From TMED14 sp038145075 (GTDB lineage Bacteria; Bacteroidota; Bacteroidia; Flavobacteriales; Schleiferiaceae), in the NCBI GenBank assembly GCA_038145075.1, contig JAYQOY010000007.1:1-49292 (forward strand): a DNA stretch of 49,292 nucleotides, in the 5' to 3' direction. Shown piece after piece: positions 35,607-43,804 of this stretch. Each line of letters opens with the position of its first letter. Within the stretch, counting starts at the first letter, position 1. Made by a program: the position numbers and the translations under genes. A model generated the notes under the pieces. That model worked only from the letters and a program-made list of their open reading frames with translations, ran no database searches and was not told the origin of the DNA.

Positions 35607-37526
35607 TTAGAAATTCGCAGCGCTTCCTTCAAGCCAGCGCGCGCGAAGCAATTTCTGGCTCTCTGTGGGCTCAGGCAAGGCGAAGATCTTGTGGGAGAGT
35701 TTTACCTCTGCGCGCTCTGGGAGCACCCAGGTAGACGTCCATTCGCCTTGGTGCTCAACCTGCACTTCCACCTTTTCCCCTTCCGGCAGCGGGCCCTCGA
35801 GTCCGCCCAATTGCTCCGCATCAAAGCTCACGAAGTCGCCTTTTTCCACTTCAAAGGGCAGCGGTCCCTTGACCTTTTTCACGGTCTTCACCGCGCCCAA
35901 AGGCAGGAAGGAAAGTTTGAGGTTTTCATGCTGGATGGGGCTTTGCGGCAAGGAGCGCGTCTCGCCGTTCACATAGTCAAAACCGGCATATGCTAGGTTT
36001 TGCTTCAAGGGCAGCGCTTCCCGGCCCCGAACGTAGCGGTCAAAAAAGCCCATCAAGTCGGGATGCACCTCCGCCACGAAGACTTCAAAAAAGGTCGCTT
36101 CGTCAAAGGACTGCGTAGCGCCATAGCGGGCATTCAACGCACGAACCACATCGAGCAAGGTCTTTTCGCCATCGGTCAAACGCATGATTTCCAGGTCCAA
36201 CAAGGCCGCCATCACCGCCCCGCGTTGGTAGACTTGGCCGTACTGCTTCTTCCAAGGTTTTTCCAGGACGTTGGTGCTCATTTCGGTGAAGGCCATTTTC
36301 TCCGTTGGGTAGCGACTGGCCGACCGAATTTTCCCCTCCAACAAAGATTTGAGGTAGGCCTCTTGGGTCATCACGCCGCCCTGGACTTGGGAGAGTCCGG
36401 CGAAGTATTCGGTCACGCCCTCATAGAGCCAGAGGTGCTGAGACATTACGGGATCCGCATAGTTAAAGTGGCCAATGCACTCCGAATGCAAGCCCAACGG
36501 GGTGAGGATGTGCAGGAATTCGTGGATGCAGACGTCTTTCATTTGGTCCAGCACCAAATCGTTGCCAAAGTCGGGCAAGAAATACGTGGAAGAGTTGCCG
36601 TGCTCCAGGGCGCCGAAGCCTTGGCCGATCAATTGGCGCAGAAGCTTGAAGGCCTTGCCAATTTTAATGTCCCCCTCCATCAAGCTCTGAAACTCCGTGT
36701 AGTCCTTGATGTAAAACAGGAAGGCGTAGGTATCGACGGGAAGTTCCCCGCCCAAAAAGGTCGCGATAGCCTCCATGGAGACCTTGACCTCGTCGTAAAT
36801 AGCCGCACTCAAAGGACGGCCGCTTTCGCTGTACACACTGAGGGTCACCTTGCAGTTGGCCACATAAAAACTGATGGTATCGGGCACCGTAACCATAATG
36901 GGACAGTCCATCAAATGGTGGTAGTCCCGGGCTTGAAAGGATTGAATGCGGCTGTCGCCCAAATACATAGCGGGACCTTGCTCCACCTGGCTGGGAAGGG
37001 CGCTCACCCCCAGCATGTTTCCGGGATAGTGCAGCTGCACATCCACGGGTTCCTGCTCATAGCCGGGGAAGTAGCCAAAAAAGCCGGCGTTGTTCAGCAG
37101 AAAGTTCTCGCGTTCGGCGATGTTGGTTCCCGCGGGCTCAAAAATGTGGTTCTTCCGAACGCGCGCATCGTAGGTGTCATTCACGCGGTACGTAATGCGG
37201 TCCGGTAGCGCACTCAGCTTGAAGGTATTCTCGCCCTTTTTGCGCACTTTGATTCGGGTCCCGTCCGATTTATAGGCTTCCAAGCCCTTGATGTACTTGC
37301 CGTAATCTTCCGTGGCGTAGGTACCTGGGATCGTCTTGGGAAACTGCCAAACAATGGGCGCATCCTCTATGTCCTCGGGCAAAGCGGCCCAGTTCACTTC
37401 CGAGGTGACTTGTACTTGGTCGCTGCCCAAAACGCGCATCAGATCCGCGTTGTAGGTGATAAAGGGGGCTTGGGCCCAGGAGGTAAGGCAGCTTAGGGTT
37501 AGAGCCGTCCAAAGGAGGGTGCGCAT
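35607..37526 (-). CDS. M61-family metallopeptidase (glycyl-aminopeptidase-like), secreted
   Basis: 639 residues with a signal peptide (MRTLLWTALTLSCLTSWAQA). Zinc site: HEFLH in DVCIHEFLHILTPLGLHSE (HExxH), with the third ligand expected in WLYEGVTEYFAGL, about 40 residues later, as in M61 peptidases. An N-terminal beta domain (about 20-200) precedes the catalytic part. A C-terminal PDZ-like region is probably reduced or diverged. It should act in the periplasm or outside the cell on peptides. It starts 3 nt after the pspC-protein stop. Confidence 0.9.
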   Translation of the reverse strand: MRTLLWTALTLSCLTSWAQAPFITYNADLMRVLGSDQVQVTSEVNWAALPEDIEDAPIVWQFPKTIPGTYATEDYGKYIKGLEAYKSDGTRIKVRKKGENTFKLSALPDRITYRVNDTYDARVRKNHIFEPAGTNIAERENFLLNNAGFFGYFPGYEQEPVDVQLHYPGNMLGVSALPSQVEQGPAMYLGDSRIQSFQARDYHHLMDCPIMVTVPDTISFYVANCKVTLSVYSESGRPLSAAIYDEVKVSMEAIATFLGGELPVDTYAFLFYIKDYTEFQSLMEGDIKIGKAFKLLRQLIGQGFGALEHGNSSTYFLPDFGNDLVLDQMKDVCIHEFLHILTPLGLHSECIGHFNYADPVMSQHLWLYEGVTEYFAGLSQVQGGVMTQEAYLKSLLEGKIRSASRYPTEKMAFTEMSTNVLEKPWKKQYGQVYQRGAVMAALLDLEIMRLTDGEKTLLDVVRALNARYGATQSFDEATFFEVFVAEVHPDLMGFFDRYVRGREALPLKQNLAYAGFDYVNGETRSLPQSPIQHENLKLSFLPLGAVKTVKKVKGPLPFEVEKGDFVSFDAEQLGGLEGPLPEGEKVEVQVEHQGEWTSTWVLPERAEVKLSHKIFALPEPTESQKLLRARWLEGSAANF

Positions 37527-37529
37527 GGT

Positions 37530-39107
37530 TTAGAGTCTAGATTCGGCATATAAAGTCAGGCCTTCTTCTGTCATAAGCCACAACTTTCCTGCCATTCGGG
37601 GGTCGTACATATTTTGAAGGTTGTCCACGTCGTCCAAATAGTCCGAACAGCTTTCGTCCAAATACACGCTATGTCCCACCGGTAGGTAGAGCGTGAAGCG
37701 GGCATTCTGTCCGCGGAATCTATCGTCCAGCGGGAAGGAGATGAGGTCGCCCACAACAATACTGTCGCCTTCCAACGTCACATCGTACTGGACCCTATCT
37801 GCCTTCATGCGCGCATCACGACGGTTGGCGCCCCGGGACTCCACGACACATTCAAGGCTGGGGACTTGGCGCATGCTCTGCTTGACGTCGAGGGCAATGC
37901 CGTCGTAGTAAAGAGCCAGTCCGTCTATAAACTCGCCCAAGGACACGTGGTTGTCGGGGATGTCCAGTTCGTTGGGCGACACGGTGAGGACCCATTCGGT
38001 CTGGCCTTCTGCCAAGGGAATGGCCTCAATGTGGCGCGCTTCTTCCCGGAATTCCAAGCCCATTTGTATGCCCATCACCACCCAAATGATCACACCCACC
38101 ATGGAGCTCAAAATGGCCGAGCCGTGAATCCAGCGCCAGGACGCACGTGGAATGTCGACCCTAAACGTGTAGCGCAGGACAAGAGCCGTGATTTCAATCA
38201 CGATTCCGAGCACCGCGGCAATCGTCGCCAGCCAAAGTACGCTCATGGACATGCTGCTTGGAAGCACTGTCATGGCCATCGCGAAAATGGGCGTGCCCTG
38301 CGTCCAATCCGATTCAAAGCTGAAGCCGTTGGTCGCCACCACGAGGAGCGCAATCCCCGCAGCCGCAATGCCGAGGAGCAGAAAAAAGCCAATGATTCGG
38401 AAAACGATTGCCACCAGGCCTCCGACGGCTTCGACGATGTTCCGAGTGGCGCCGCCTAGTCCAGACGCTGCACGCTTAACCGCGGGACTCACCTCCTCTG
38501 CGCCCGCTTGAAATCGGGCCTTCATGCGTTGCGCCTCCTCCTCCACAGATTTTTTAATGTTGTCTAGAGTTATGTCTTCGCCGCGCATGGCCAATTTCTC
38601 CGCCGTGGTTCGAGCACCTGGGATGGCGGCCCATAGGATGAGATAGGCAATGAAGCCCATACCACTCACCAGCAGGATTAAGAAAAGCACGCGGAAGATG
38701 ACTGGATCTATGCGGAAGTAGGCCGCCAAGCCTCCACAAACACCGCCCACAAAACCGTTTTCCACATCGCGGTAGAGCCTACGTATGCGCTTTTCGGAGG
38801 CTTCCCCAAGGGGCTTTGTGGCCTCTTCGGTCGGTCGAGATTCGCCGTCGCCAAAGTCCTCCGGCTGGCCCAAGGTGCGGATGGCAGCATCTACCTCCAA
38901 CAGGCTGATGACTTGCTTACCCGGGCTGAGGTGCGCATGGAAGAGTTCAGCCAATCGCGCTTCAATGTCCGCGATAATTTCTTCACAGCCCTCCAGGTGC
39001 TTGAGCTGGGCACGCACCGCGTCCAAGTAGGCGCCTACGCGTTGAAAAGCGTCCTCATCCAAATGAAAGAGCATACCGCCCAGATTGATATCGATGGTTT
39101 TTTTCAT
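37530..39107 (-). CDS. PspC-domain membrane protein
   Basis: 525 residues. The N-terminal cytoplasmic part (MKKTIDINLGGMLFHLDEDAF ... IADIEARLAELF) is a segment common in Bacteroidota PspC proteins. The PspC domain is at about 105-165 (RIRRLYRDVENGFVGGVCGGLAAYFRIDPVIFRVLFLI). Three or more further membrane helices follow (VAIVFRIIGFFLLLGIAAAGIALL; a pair near 290-315; one near 340), then a C-terminal extracytoplasmic domain. PspC proteins sense or counter envelope stress; the role of this long form is not known. It starts 3 nt after padR, the common pairing in which a PadR protein controls a PspC gene. Confidence 0.88.
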   Translation of the reverse strand: MKKTIDINLGGMLFHLDEDAFQRVGAYLDAVRAQLKHLEGCEEIIADIEARLAELFHAHLSPGKQVISLLEVDAAIRTLGQPEDFGDGESRPTEEATKPLGEASEKRIRRLYRDVENGFVGGVCGGLAAYFRIDPVIFRVLFLILLVSGMGFIAYLILWAAIPGARTTAEKLAMRGEDITLDNIKKSVEEEAQRMKARFQAGAEEVSPAVKRAASGLGGATRNIVEAVGGLVAIVFRIIGFFLLLGIAAAGIALLVVATNGFSFESDWTQGTPIFAMAMTVLPSSMSMSVLWLATIAAVLGIVIEITALVLRYTFRVDIPRASWRWIHGSAILSSMVGVIIWVVMGIQMGLEFREEARHIEAIPLAEGQTEWVLTVSPNELDIPDNHVSLGEFIDGLALYYDGIALDVKQSMRQVPSLECVVESRGANRRDARMKADRVQYDVTLEGDSIVVGDLISFPLDDRFRGQNARFTLYLPVGHSVYLDESCSDYLDDVDNLQNMYDPRMAGKLWLMTEEGLTLYAESRL

Positions 39108-39110
39108 GAC

Positions 39111-39428
39111 TTAGAGGGAGTTAACAGCGTTGACAAATGCATTCCATTCCTGGTCCAAAGCGTCCAGCAATCGCTCGCCATTTTCGGTGAGTTTGTAGTA
39201 TTTGCGAGGGGGGCCAGACTTGGATTCTTCCCAACGGTAGTCCAGCCAGCCGGCGTTTTTAAGACGTGTGAGCAAGGGATAGAGCGTTCCTTCCACCACC
39301 AAGAGGTCTGCCTGCTTGAGGGCTTCGGACAAGTCTGAGGTATAGGCCTCTCCTTTCCGAACCACCCGAAGCACGCAGAGTTCCAGGACGCCTTTGCGCA
39401 TTTGAGCCCGTGCATTTTCAGTATTCAT
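39111..39428 (-). CDS. PadR-family transcriptional regulator
   Basis: 105 residues from ATG 39428 (MNTENARAQMRKGVLELCVLRVV). A longer reading to 39470 would start inside the promoter palindrome and is rejected. It has winged-helix PadR blocks: YTSDLSEALKQADLLVVEGTLYPLLTRLKNAGWLDYRWEES and GPPRKYYKLTENGERLL. It heads the padR-pspC-M61-trpS run, and a perfect palindrome overlaps its own promoter, so autorepression is likely. Confidence 0.93.
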   Translation of the reverse strand: MNTENARAQMRKGVLELCVLRVVRKGEAYTSDLSEALKQADLLVVEGTLYPLLTRLKNAGWLDYRWEESKSGPPRKYYKLTENGERLLDALDQEWNAFVNAVNSL

Positions 39429-39433
39429 GTTGG

Positions 39434-39465
39434 CAAAGATATAGTTAATATTTGGTACTATGCAA
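39434..39465 (-). promoter_or_regulatory. padR operon promoter
   Basis: On the minus strand, TTG (39465-39463), a 21-nt spacer, then TATCTTTG (39441-39434), a perfect TAnnTTTG box just upstream of the padR ATG at 39428. The predicted leader is extremely short. The -33 box lies inside the palindrome at 39454-39476. Confidence 0.65.
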
Positions 39466-39476
39466 CACATAGTACC
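39454..39476. promoter_or_regulatory. Candidate PadR operator (perfect 9-bp inverted repeat)
   Basis: GGTACTATG and CATAGTACC with a 5-nt spacer. It covers the -33 box of the padR promoter, so bound regulator would block polymerase. The arms contain the ATG...CAT core often seen in PadR-type sites. Confidence 0.7.
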
Positions 39477-39545
39477 GAAAACTCCCCATAGGACCCCGCT
39501 GGCTCAATTGTTGAGGCACAGAGAATAACGAGAGTTACCTCTGTT

Positions 39546-39553
39546 TAACTTTG
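39546..39553 (+). promoter_or_regulatory. -7 element for the nbaC-like gene
   Basis: TAACTTTG, a perfect TAnnTTTG box, ends 5 nt before the ATG at 39559, again implying a very short leader. No TTG was found at the proper distance upstream. Confidence 0.45.
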
Positions 39554-39558
39554 TTTCT

Positions 39559-40086
39559 ATGCTCACACCCTTCAACTTCCAGAAGTGGCTGGAAGAACAC
39601 CGACATGAATTGATTCCCCCTGTTGGGAACAAGAATTTAACCCCCGATTCGGAGGACTATATTGTCATGGTCGTAGCGGGTCCCAATGCCCGCAAAGACT
39701 ACCATTACAACGAAACGGAAGAGTTCTTCTACCAACTGGAAGGGCGCATCACCGTTCGCACCCAAGTGGATGGTAACGTGGTGGACCACGTCCTAGAGGC
39801 CGGTGACATGTTTGTACTCCCGGCCAAGACCCCTCACTCCCCCATGCGCGATGCCGGCAGCATCGGATTGGTAGTTGAGCGCAAACGGGCTGGAAAAGGG
39901 TTCACCGACGGCTTGCTGTGGTTTTGCGACACCTGCAACCACCCCCTGCACGCAGCCTACTTTGAGCTGAACAACATCGAAAAAGACTTTCTCCCCCATT
40001 TCCATGCCTTCTATGGTAGCGACGACTTGCGCACCTGCAAGAACTGCGGCCACACGATGGAAACTGATCCCCGCTTTACCAAATGA
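39559..40086 (+). CDS. nbaC: 3-Hydroxyanthranilate 3,4-dioxygenase
   Basis: 175 residues, the bacterial length. It opens 3-hydroxyanthranilate with O2 to 2-amino-3-carboxymuconate semialdehyde (ACMS) in the kynurenine pathway. The catalytic iron ligands are H49 and E55 (DYHYNETEEFFYQ) and H93 (TPHSP). R45 and R97 sit at the substrate-binding positions. A C-terminal rubredoxin-like iron site is present as CDTC and CKNC, typical of the bacterial enzyme. The stop overlaps the next ATG by 4 nt. ACMS decarboxylase is encoded convergently just downstream; KMO and kynureninase are not in the window. Confidence 0.95.
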   Translation: MLTPFNFQKWLEEHRHELIPPVGNKNLTPDSEDYIVMVVAGPNARKDYHYNETEEFFYQLEGRITVRTQVDGNVVDHVLEAGDMFVLPAKTPHSPMRDAGSIGLVVERKRAGKGFTDGLLWFCDTCNHPLHAAYFELNNIEKDFLPHFHAFYGSDDLRTCKNCGHTMETDPRFTK

Positions 40087-40736
40087 ATCGAGCTACCCGC
40101 AACGAAGAAGACTATTTGAAAATGCTTCTTCGGCTCAAGATGACCGATGAAACCATCGGAACCAACCACTTGGCCGCCAAACTCAACGTGGCGCCCCCAA
40201 GTGTGACCTCCATGCTGAAAAAGCTAAAGTCACGTGGCCTCGTGAACTACAAAAAATATGGCACCATCGGCTTGACTCCATTGGGCGAGCGCATTGCCAT
40301 TTCTTTGCTTCGTCGCCACCGAATTTGGGAGGTTTTCTTGCACAAAACCTTGGGATTTGACTGGAACGAGGTGCATGAAATTGCCGAGCAGCTCGAGCAC
40401 ATTCGAAGTGAAAAACTCATCAACAACTTAGAGGAGTTCTTGGGCTTCCCTAAGACAGATCCACACGGCGACCCCATTCCCACGGTCGATTTGCTCATGC
40501 CTAACTACGAGGGCCATCCTTTGACGCAATCCCGCACGGGACAGCATTGCCGCCTGATATCTGTTACGGACGATTCCTCTGAAATCATCTCACAGCTCGA
40601 CGCCATGGGCATCCAATTGGATACCGAACTAGACATCTTGGGGCCCGGAGCGCCGGAAGGGTCCATCGTGGTGCGTCACAACGGACGCGTCAACATGATT
40701 CGGGAAGAGCTTGCGAAGAAGCTTTACGTCGTCTGA
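40083..40736 (+). CDS. DtxR/MntR-family metal-dependent transcriptional regulator
   Basis: 217 residues. The N-terminal winged helix (NEEDYLKMLLRLKMTDETIGTNHLAAKLNVAPPSVTSMLKKLKSRGLVNY, about 7-57) is followed by the DtxR metal-binding/dimerisation domain (RRHRIWEVFLHKTLGFDWNEVHEIAEQLEH). It ends with a FeoA/SH3-like C-terminal domain (QHCRLISVTDDSSEIISQLDAMGI ... GSIVVRHNGRVNMI). It should sense Fe(II) or Mn(II). It is translationally coupled (ATGA) to an iron dioxygenase gene. Its 3' end overlaps that of the ACMS decarboxylase gene on the other strand by 13 nt. Confidence 0.93.
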   Translation: MNRATRNEEDYLKMLLRLKMTDETIGTNHLAAKLNVAPPSVTSMLKKLKSRGLVNYKKYGTIGLTPLGERIAISLLRRHRIWEVFLHKTLGFDWNEVHEIAEQLEHIRSEKLINNLEEFLGFPKTDPHGDPIPTVDLLMPNYEGHPLTQSRTGQHCRLISVTDDSSEIISQLDAMGIQLDTELDILGPGAPEGSIVVRHNGRVNMIREELAKKLYVV

Positions 40737-41737
40737 GGCCCATTTAGCCAGGCCAGAGCATTGCTGCCTAAAATCTTGGCCTTTTTCTCTGCCTCCCATG
40801 GCATCGTCTGAATCAGACGCCCGGGTTCCAACTCTCCAAGCGGGAAGGGATAATCCGTGCCCAGCGCCACTTTGTCCTCCCCAACTAGGTTGGTGATCAG
40901 ATCGAGCATGACCGGGTCATGCACCAGGCTATCGAGCCAAAACTTCCCCATATAGCTCGTTGGCGCCACGGAGTTGTCCACCGCACAGAGGTCGGGGCGT
41001 ACGTCGAAGCCGTGCTGAATTCGGCCCAAAGTGGCCGGGAAACTGCCTCCTCCATGCGCAATCGCTACACGCAAGCCAGGAAGGCGCTCTAATACGCCTC
41101 CAAAAATCAGCGAGCAAATAGCCCGCGAGGATTCTGCCGGCATACCCACCAGCCAGGGAAGCCAGTATTTGGGCATCGTGGGCGTACCCATCATATCCCA
41201 AGGGTGAACAAAAACGGCCATGCCGAGGCGTTCGCAGGCTTCAAAAACTGGGAAGAGTTCAGGCGCGTCCAGGTTCCACTGTTCAATGTGGCTGCCGATC
41301 TGAATGCCCTTCAAGCCAATGGCCTTGCAGCGCTCCAATTCTTGAATGGCCAACTCCGGGGCCTGCATGGGCAGCGTTCCCAAGCCTTCAAATCGGGTGG
41401 GGTAGCGCTGGACGATGCCCGCGATGTGGTCGTTCAGGAAGCGCGCTACTTCTAACGTGTCCTTGGGCTGAGCCCAGTAGCTAAACATGACGGGCACGGT
41501 GGACAGGACTTGCACGTGGACGCCGTGGTGGTCGCATTCGCCCATTCGGACCTCGGGGTCCCAGCAATTGGCCTGAATCTCGCGGAAGAATTTGTCGTCT
41601 TTCATCATACGCGCACAGCCCGCACAGTGGTGGTCCAAGGTCACAAAGCCCCCGTAGCCAAAGCGTTGCGCAAAGTGCGGAATGTGCTCGGGCAAGATGT
41701 GCGTGTGGATGTCAACCACTAAGGGCGATGTGTGCAT
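40724..41737 (-). CDS. 2-Amino-3-carboxymuconate-6-semialdehyde decarboxylase (ACMSD)
   Basis: 337 residues from ATG 41737 (MHTSPLVVDIHTHILPEHIP). A longer reading to 41857 covers the purF promoter and is rejected. It belongs to the amidohydrolase superfamily and is zinc-dependent. Zn ligands are expected at H11 and H13 (DIHTH), the His in FVHPWDMMGTPTMPKYWLPWLVGMP, and the Asp in LGTDYPFPLGE. These match ACMSD closely, as do HHCAGCARMMKDDKFFREIQ and QVLSTVPVMFSYWA. It diverts ACMS to 2-aminomuconate semialdehyde and so away from quinolinate. It is convergent with nbaC-dtxR and divergent from purF. Confidence 0.92.
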   Translation of the reverse strand: MHTSPLVVDIHTHILPEHIPHFAQRFGYGGFVTLDHHCAGCARMMKDDKFFREIQANCWDPEVRMGECDHHGVHVQVLSTVPVMFSYWAQPKDTLEVARFLNDHIAGIVQRYPTRFEGLGTLPMQAPELAIQELERCKAIGLKGIQIGSHIEQWNLDAPELFPVFEACERLGMAVFVHPWDMMGTPTMPKYWLPWLVGMPAESSRAICSLIFGGVLERLPGLRVAIAHGGGSFPATLGRIQHGFDVRPDLCAVDNSVAPTSYMGKFWLDSLVHDPVMLDLITNLVGEDKVALGTDYPFPLGELEPGRLIQTMPWEAEKKAKILGSNALAWLNGPQTT

Positions 41738-41756
41738 AGCGAGGGCAAATGAGGGC

Positions 41757-41786
41757 TTGAGCGAAGATAGGGAAGCGCTACCTTTG
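41757..41786 (+). promoter_or_regulatory. purF-like gene promoter
   Basis: TTG (41757-41759), exactly 19 nt, then TACCTTTG (41779-41786). This is a complete Bacteroidota promoter, 18 nt before the ATG at 41805. It overlaps the upstream region of the divergent ACMSD gene (ATG at 41737). Confidence 0.85.
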
Positions 41787-41804
41787 TGCTTTGATTTCCA
41801 TCCG

Positions 41805-43706
41805 ATGAGCGACGCCATCCACCACGAATGCGGCATAGCCCTCCTGCGGCTCCGCAAGCCCTTGGACTACTACCTGGAAAAACACGGTACGGCGCTCTAC
41901 GGCCTGAACAAAATGGTGCTCATGATGGAAAAGCAGCACAACCGCGGCCAGGACGGTGCCGGTCTGGCGGGCGTGAAGCTGGACATGGCTCCTGGGCAGC
42001 GCTACATCAGCCGCTACCGTTCGGTGGAAGCCAAGCCTATGCAGGACATCTTTCAGCGCATTCAAAATCGGATCAATACTGTTTTGGACGGTCAGCCCGA
42101 ACGCCTCAAAGACGCCAACTGGGTCAAAGAAAATATCGCCTTCGCTTGCGAGGTCTATTTGGGCCACCTGCGCTACGGCACCTTCGGCGCCAACTCCATT
42201 GAAGCCTGCCACCCCTTCTTGCGTCAGAGCAACTGGATGAGCCGAAACCTCATCGTCGCCGGCAACTTCAACATGACCAATGTAAAAGAGCTGGTAGACG
42301 AGCTCATCCAATTGGGGCAGCACCCCAAAGAGCGCGCTGACACGGTCACGGTCATGGAAAAAATTGGCCACTTCCTCGACAAAGAGAACGAGCGTCTCCA
42401 CAAGGAAGCGAAAGAAGTCTTTGGCATGAGCAAAATGGAACGCAGCCGCTACCAGATGGACAACCTCCAGCTGCCCCGCGTGTTGCAGAAGGCCTCGCGT
42501 GCTTGGGACGGCGGCTATGCGATGGGCGGCATGGTCGGCCAAGGCGACGCCTTCTTGTTGCGCGATCCCAACGGTATTCGGCCCGCCTTCTACTACGTGG
42601 ACGATGAAGTCGCTGTGGTCGCCTCCGAGCGTCCTGTCATTCAAACAGCTTTTGGGGTGCCCTTTGAAGAAGTCAAAGAAGTGCCTCCCGGTGCGATGGT
42701 GTGGATTCGCCGCAACGGAGACGTAAGCATTGAACAGATTTTGGAGCCGCGCGAGCGACTGGCATGTTCTTTTGAGCGCATCTATTTCTCGCGCGGAAAT
42801 GACGGAGCCATCTACCACGAACGCTTGGAGCTGGGCCGACGTTTGGCCAATCGCGTGCTTGATGCAGCGGACCGAAATTTTGACAATACCGTCTTCAGCT
42901 TCATCCCCAATACCGCGGAAATTTCCTTCTACGGCCTCCTCAAAGGCGTGGAAGATGCCCTGAACGAGCGCAAAATTGAGCAAGTCAAGGCCTTGGGCGC
43001 CGACTACAGCGCGGACGACCTGCGCCACATTCTCACCCGCCGCCCGCGCCTCGAAAAAATCGCCTGGAAAGACGTCAAGCTCCGCACCTTCATCACCGAA
43101 GATGCCGGCCGCGAGGACATGGTTTCTCACGTCTACGACAGCACCTACCACGTAGTCGAACCCAAAGACACCATCGTAGCCGTCGACGACAGCATCGTGC
43201 GAGGTACCACCCTGAAGCAGAGCATTTTGAAGATGCTCGACCGTTTGGGCCCAAAACGCATCATCATCGTCTCCTCGGCCCCCCAAATCCGCTACCCCGA
43301 TTGCTACGGCATCGACATGGCGAAGATGGGCGACTTTGCCGCTTTCCGCGCTGCGGTGTCCCTGCTGGAAGAGCGGGGCATGTGGAATGTCCTGACCGAC
43401 GCATTGGTTGCAGCAAAGGCTGAACTCGAGAAGCCCATGGAGGAGCAGCAAAATGCCGCGAAAGCCGTGTATGCGCCCTTTTCGGCGGAGGAAATTTCGG
43501 ACCGAATTGCCCAAATGCTCACCCCCGCCGGCGTCAAAGCCGAGGTGAAAGTCATCTACCAGACCATCGAAGACCTGCATGCATCGTGCCCCGAAAACCT
43601 TGGTGACTGGTACTTCACCGGCAACTATCCTACCCCTGGCGGCACACGCGTCGCCAACCGGGCCTTCGTGAACTACATGGAGGGCAGCAGTGCGCGGGCG
43701 TACTGA
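41805..43706 (+). CDS. purF: Amidophosphoribosyltransferase, long Bacteroidota form
   Basis: 633 residues from ATG 41805; the reading to 41682 lies upstream of the promoter. The reaction is glutamine + PRPP to phosphoribosylamine, the first purine step. N-terminal glutamine amidotransferase: Cys9 in HHECGIA would be the nucleophile after removal of the first residues, followed by EKQHNRGQDGAGLA and YLGHLRYGTFG. The C-terminal PRTase has the PRPP motif TIVAVDDSIVRGTTL and SSAPQIRYPDCYGIDM. It is longer than the ~470-500 residue classic PurF, with inserts in both domains, as in a form widespread in Bacteroidota. A shorter classic PurF may exist elsewhere; which is biosynthetic here is not known. 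Confidence 0.88.
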   Translation: MSDAIHHECGIALLRLRKPLDYYLEKHGTALYGLNKMVLMMEKQHNRGQDGAGLAGVKLDMAPGQRYISRYRSVEAKPMQDIFQRIQNRINTVLDGQPERLKDANWVKENIAFACEVYLGHLRYGTFGANSIEACHPFLRQSNWMSRNLIVAGNFNMTNVKELVDELIQLGQHPKERADTVTVMEKIGHFLDKENERLHKEAKEVFGMSKMERSRYQMDNLQLPRVLQKASRAWDGGYAMGGMVGQGDAFLLRDPNGIRPAFYYVDDEVAVVASERPVIQTAFGVPFEEVKEVPPGAMVWIRRNGDVSIEQILEPRERLACSFERIYFSRGNDGAIYHERLELGRRLANRVLDAADRNFDNTVFSFIPNTAEISFYGLLKGVEDALNERKIEQVKALGADYSADDLRHILTRRPRLEKIAWKDVKLRTFITEDAGREDMVSHVYDSTYHVVEPKDTIVAVDDSIVRGTTLKQSILKMLDRLGPKRIIIVSSAPQIRYPDCYGIDMAKMGDFAAFRAAVSLLEERGMWNVLTDALVAAKAELEKPMEEQQNAAKAVYAPFSAEEISDRIAQMLTPAGVKAEVKVIYQTIEDLHASCPENLGDWYFTGNYPTPGGTRVANRAFVNYMEGSSARAY

Positions 43707-43754
43707 GGCTAGAGGGCTAGAGGGCTAGAGGGCTAGAGGGCTAGAGGGCTAGAG
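43707..43754. repeat. CTAG octamer element 3a: six perfect 8-bp repeats
   Basis: Six perfect head-to-tail copies of GGCTAGAG begin on the base after the purF stop. CTAG occurs at 43709, 43717, 43725, 43733, 43741 and 43749. The unit, read on the other strand (CCCTCTAG), matches a unit of element 1. Confidence 0.97.
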
Positions 43755-43804
43755 CTTGGCAAAACAACGGAAAGTCCCAGCGCGCGGCGAAGGTCCACCA
43801 CAGA

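Noticed and set aside
39429..39470. PadR start at 39470
   Set aside because: It would lie inside the promoter and palindrome; the ATG at 39428 gives the usual family N-terminus.
41738..41857. ACMSD start at 41857 and purF start at 41682
   Set aside because: Both would run through the divergent intergenic region with the consensus purF promoter, and both extensions lack family similarity.
43707..43754. Short perfect repeats considered as a CRISPR array
   Set aside because: The unit is 8 bp with no spacers and no cas genes nearby; it is a simple tandem repeat.
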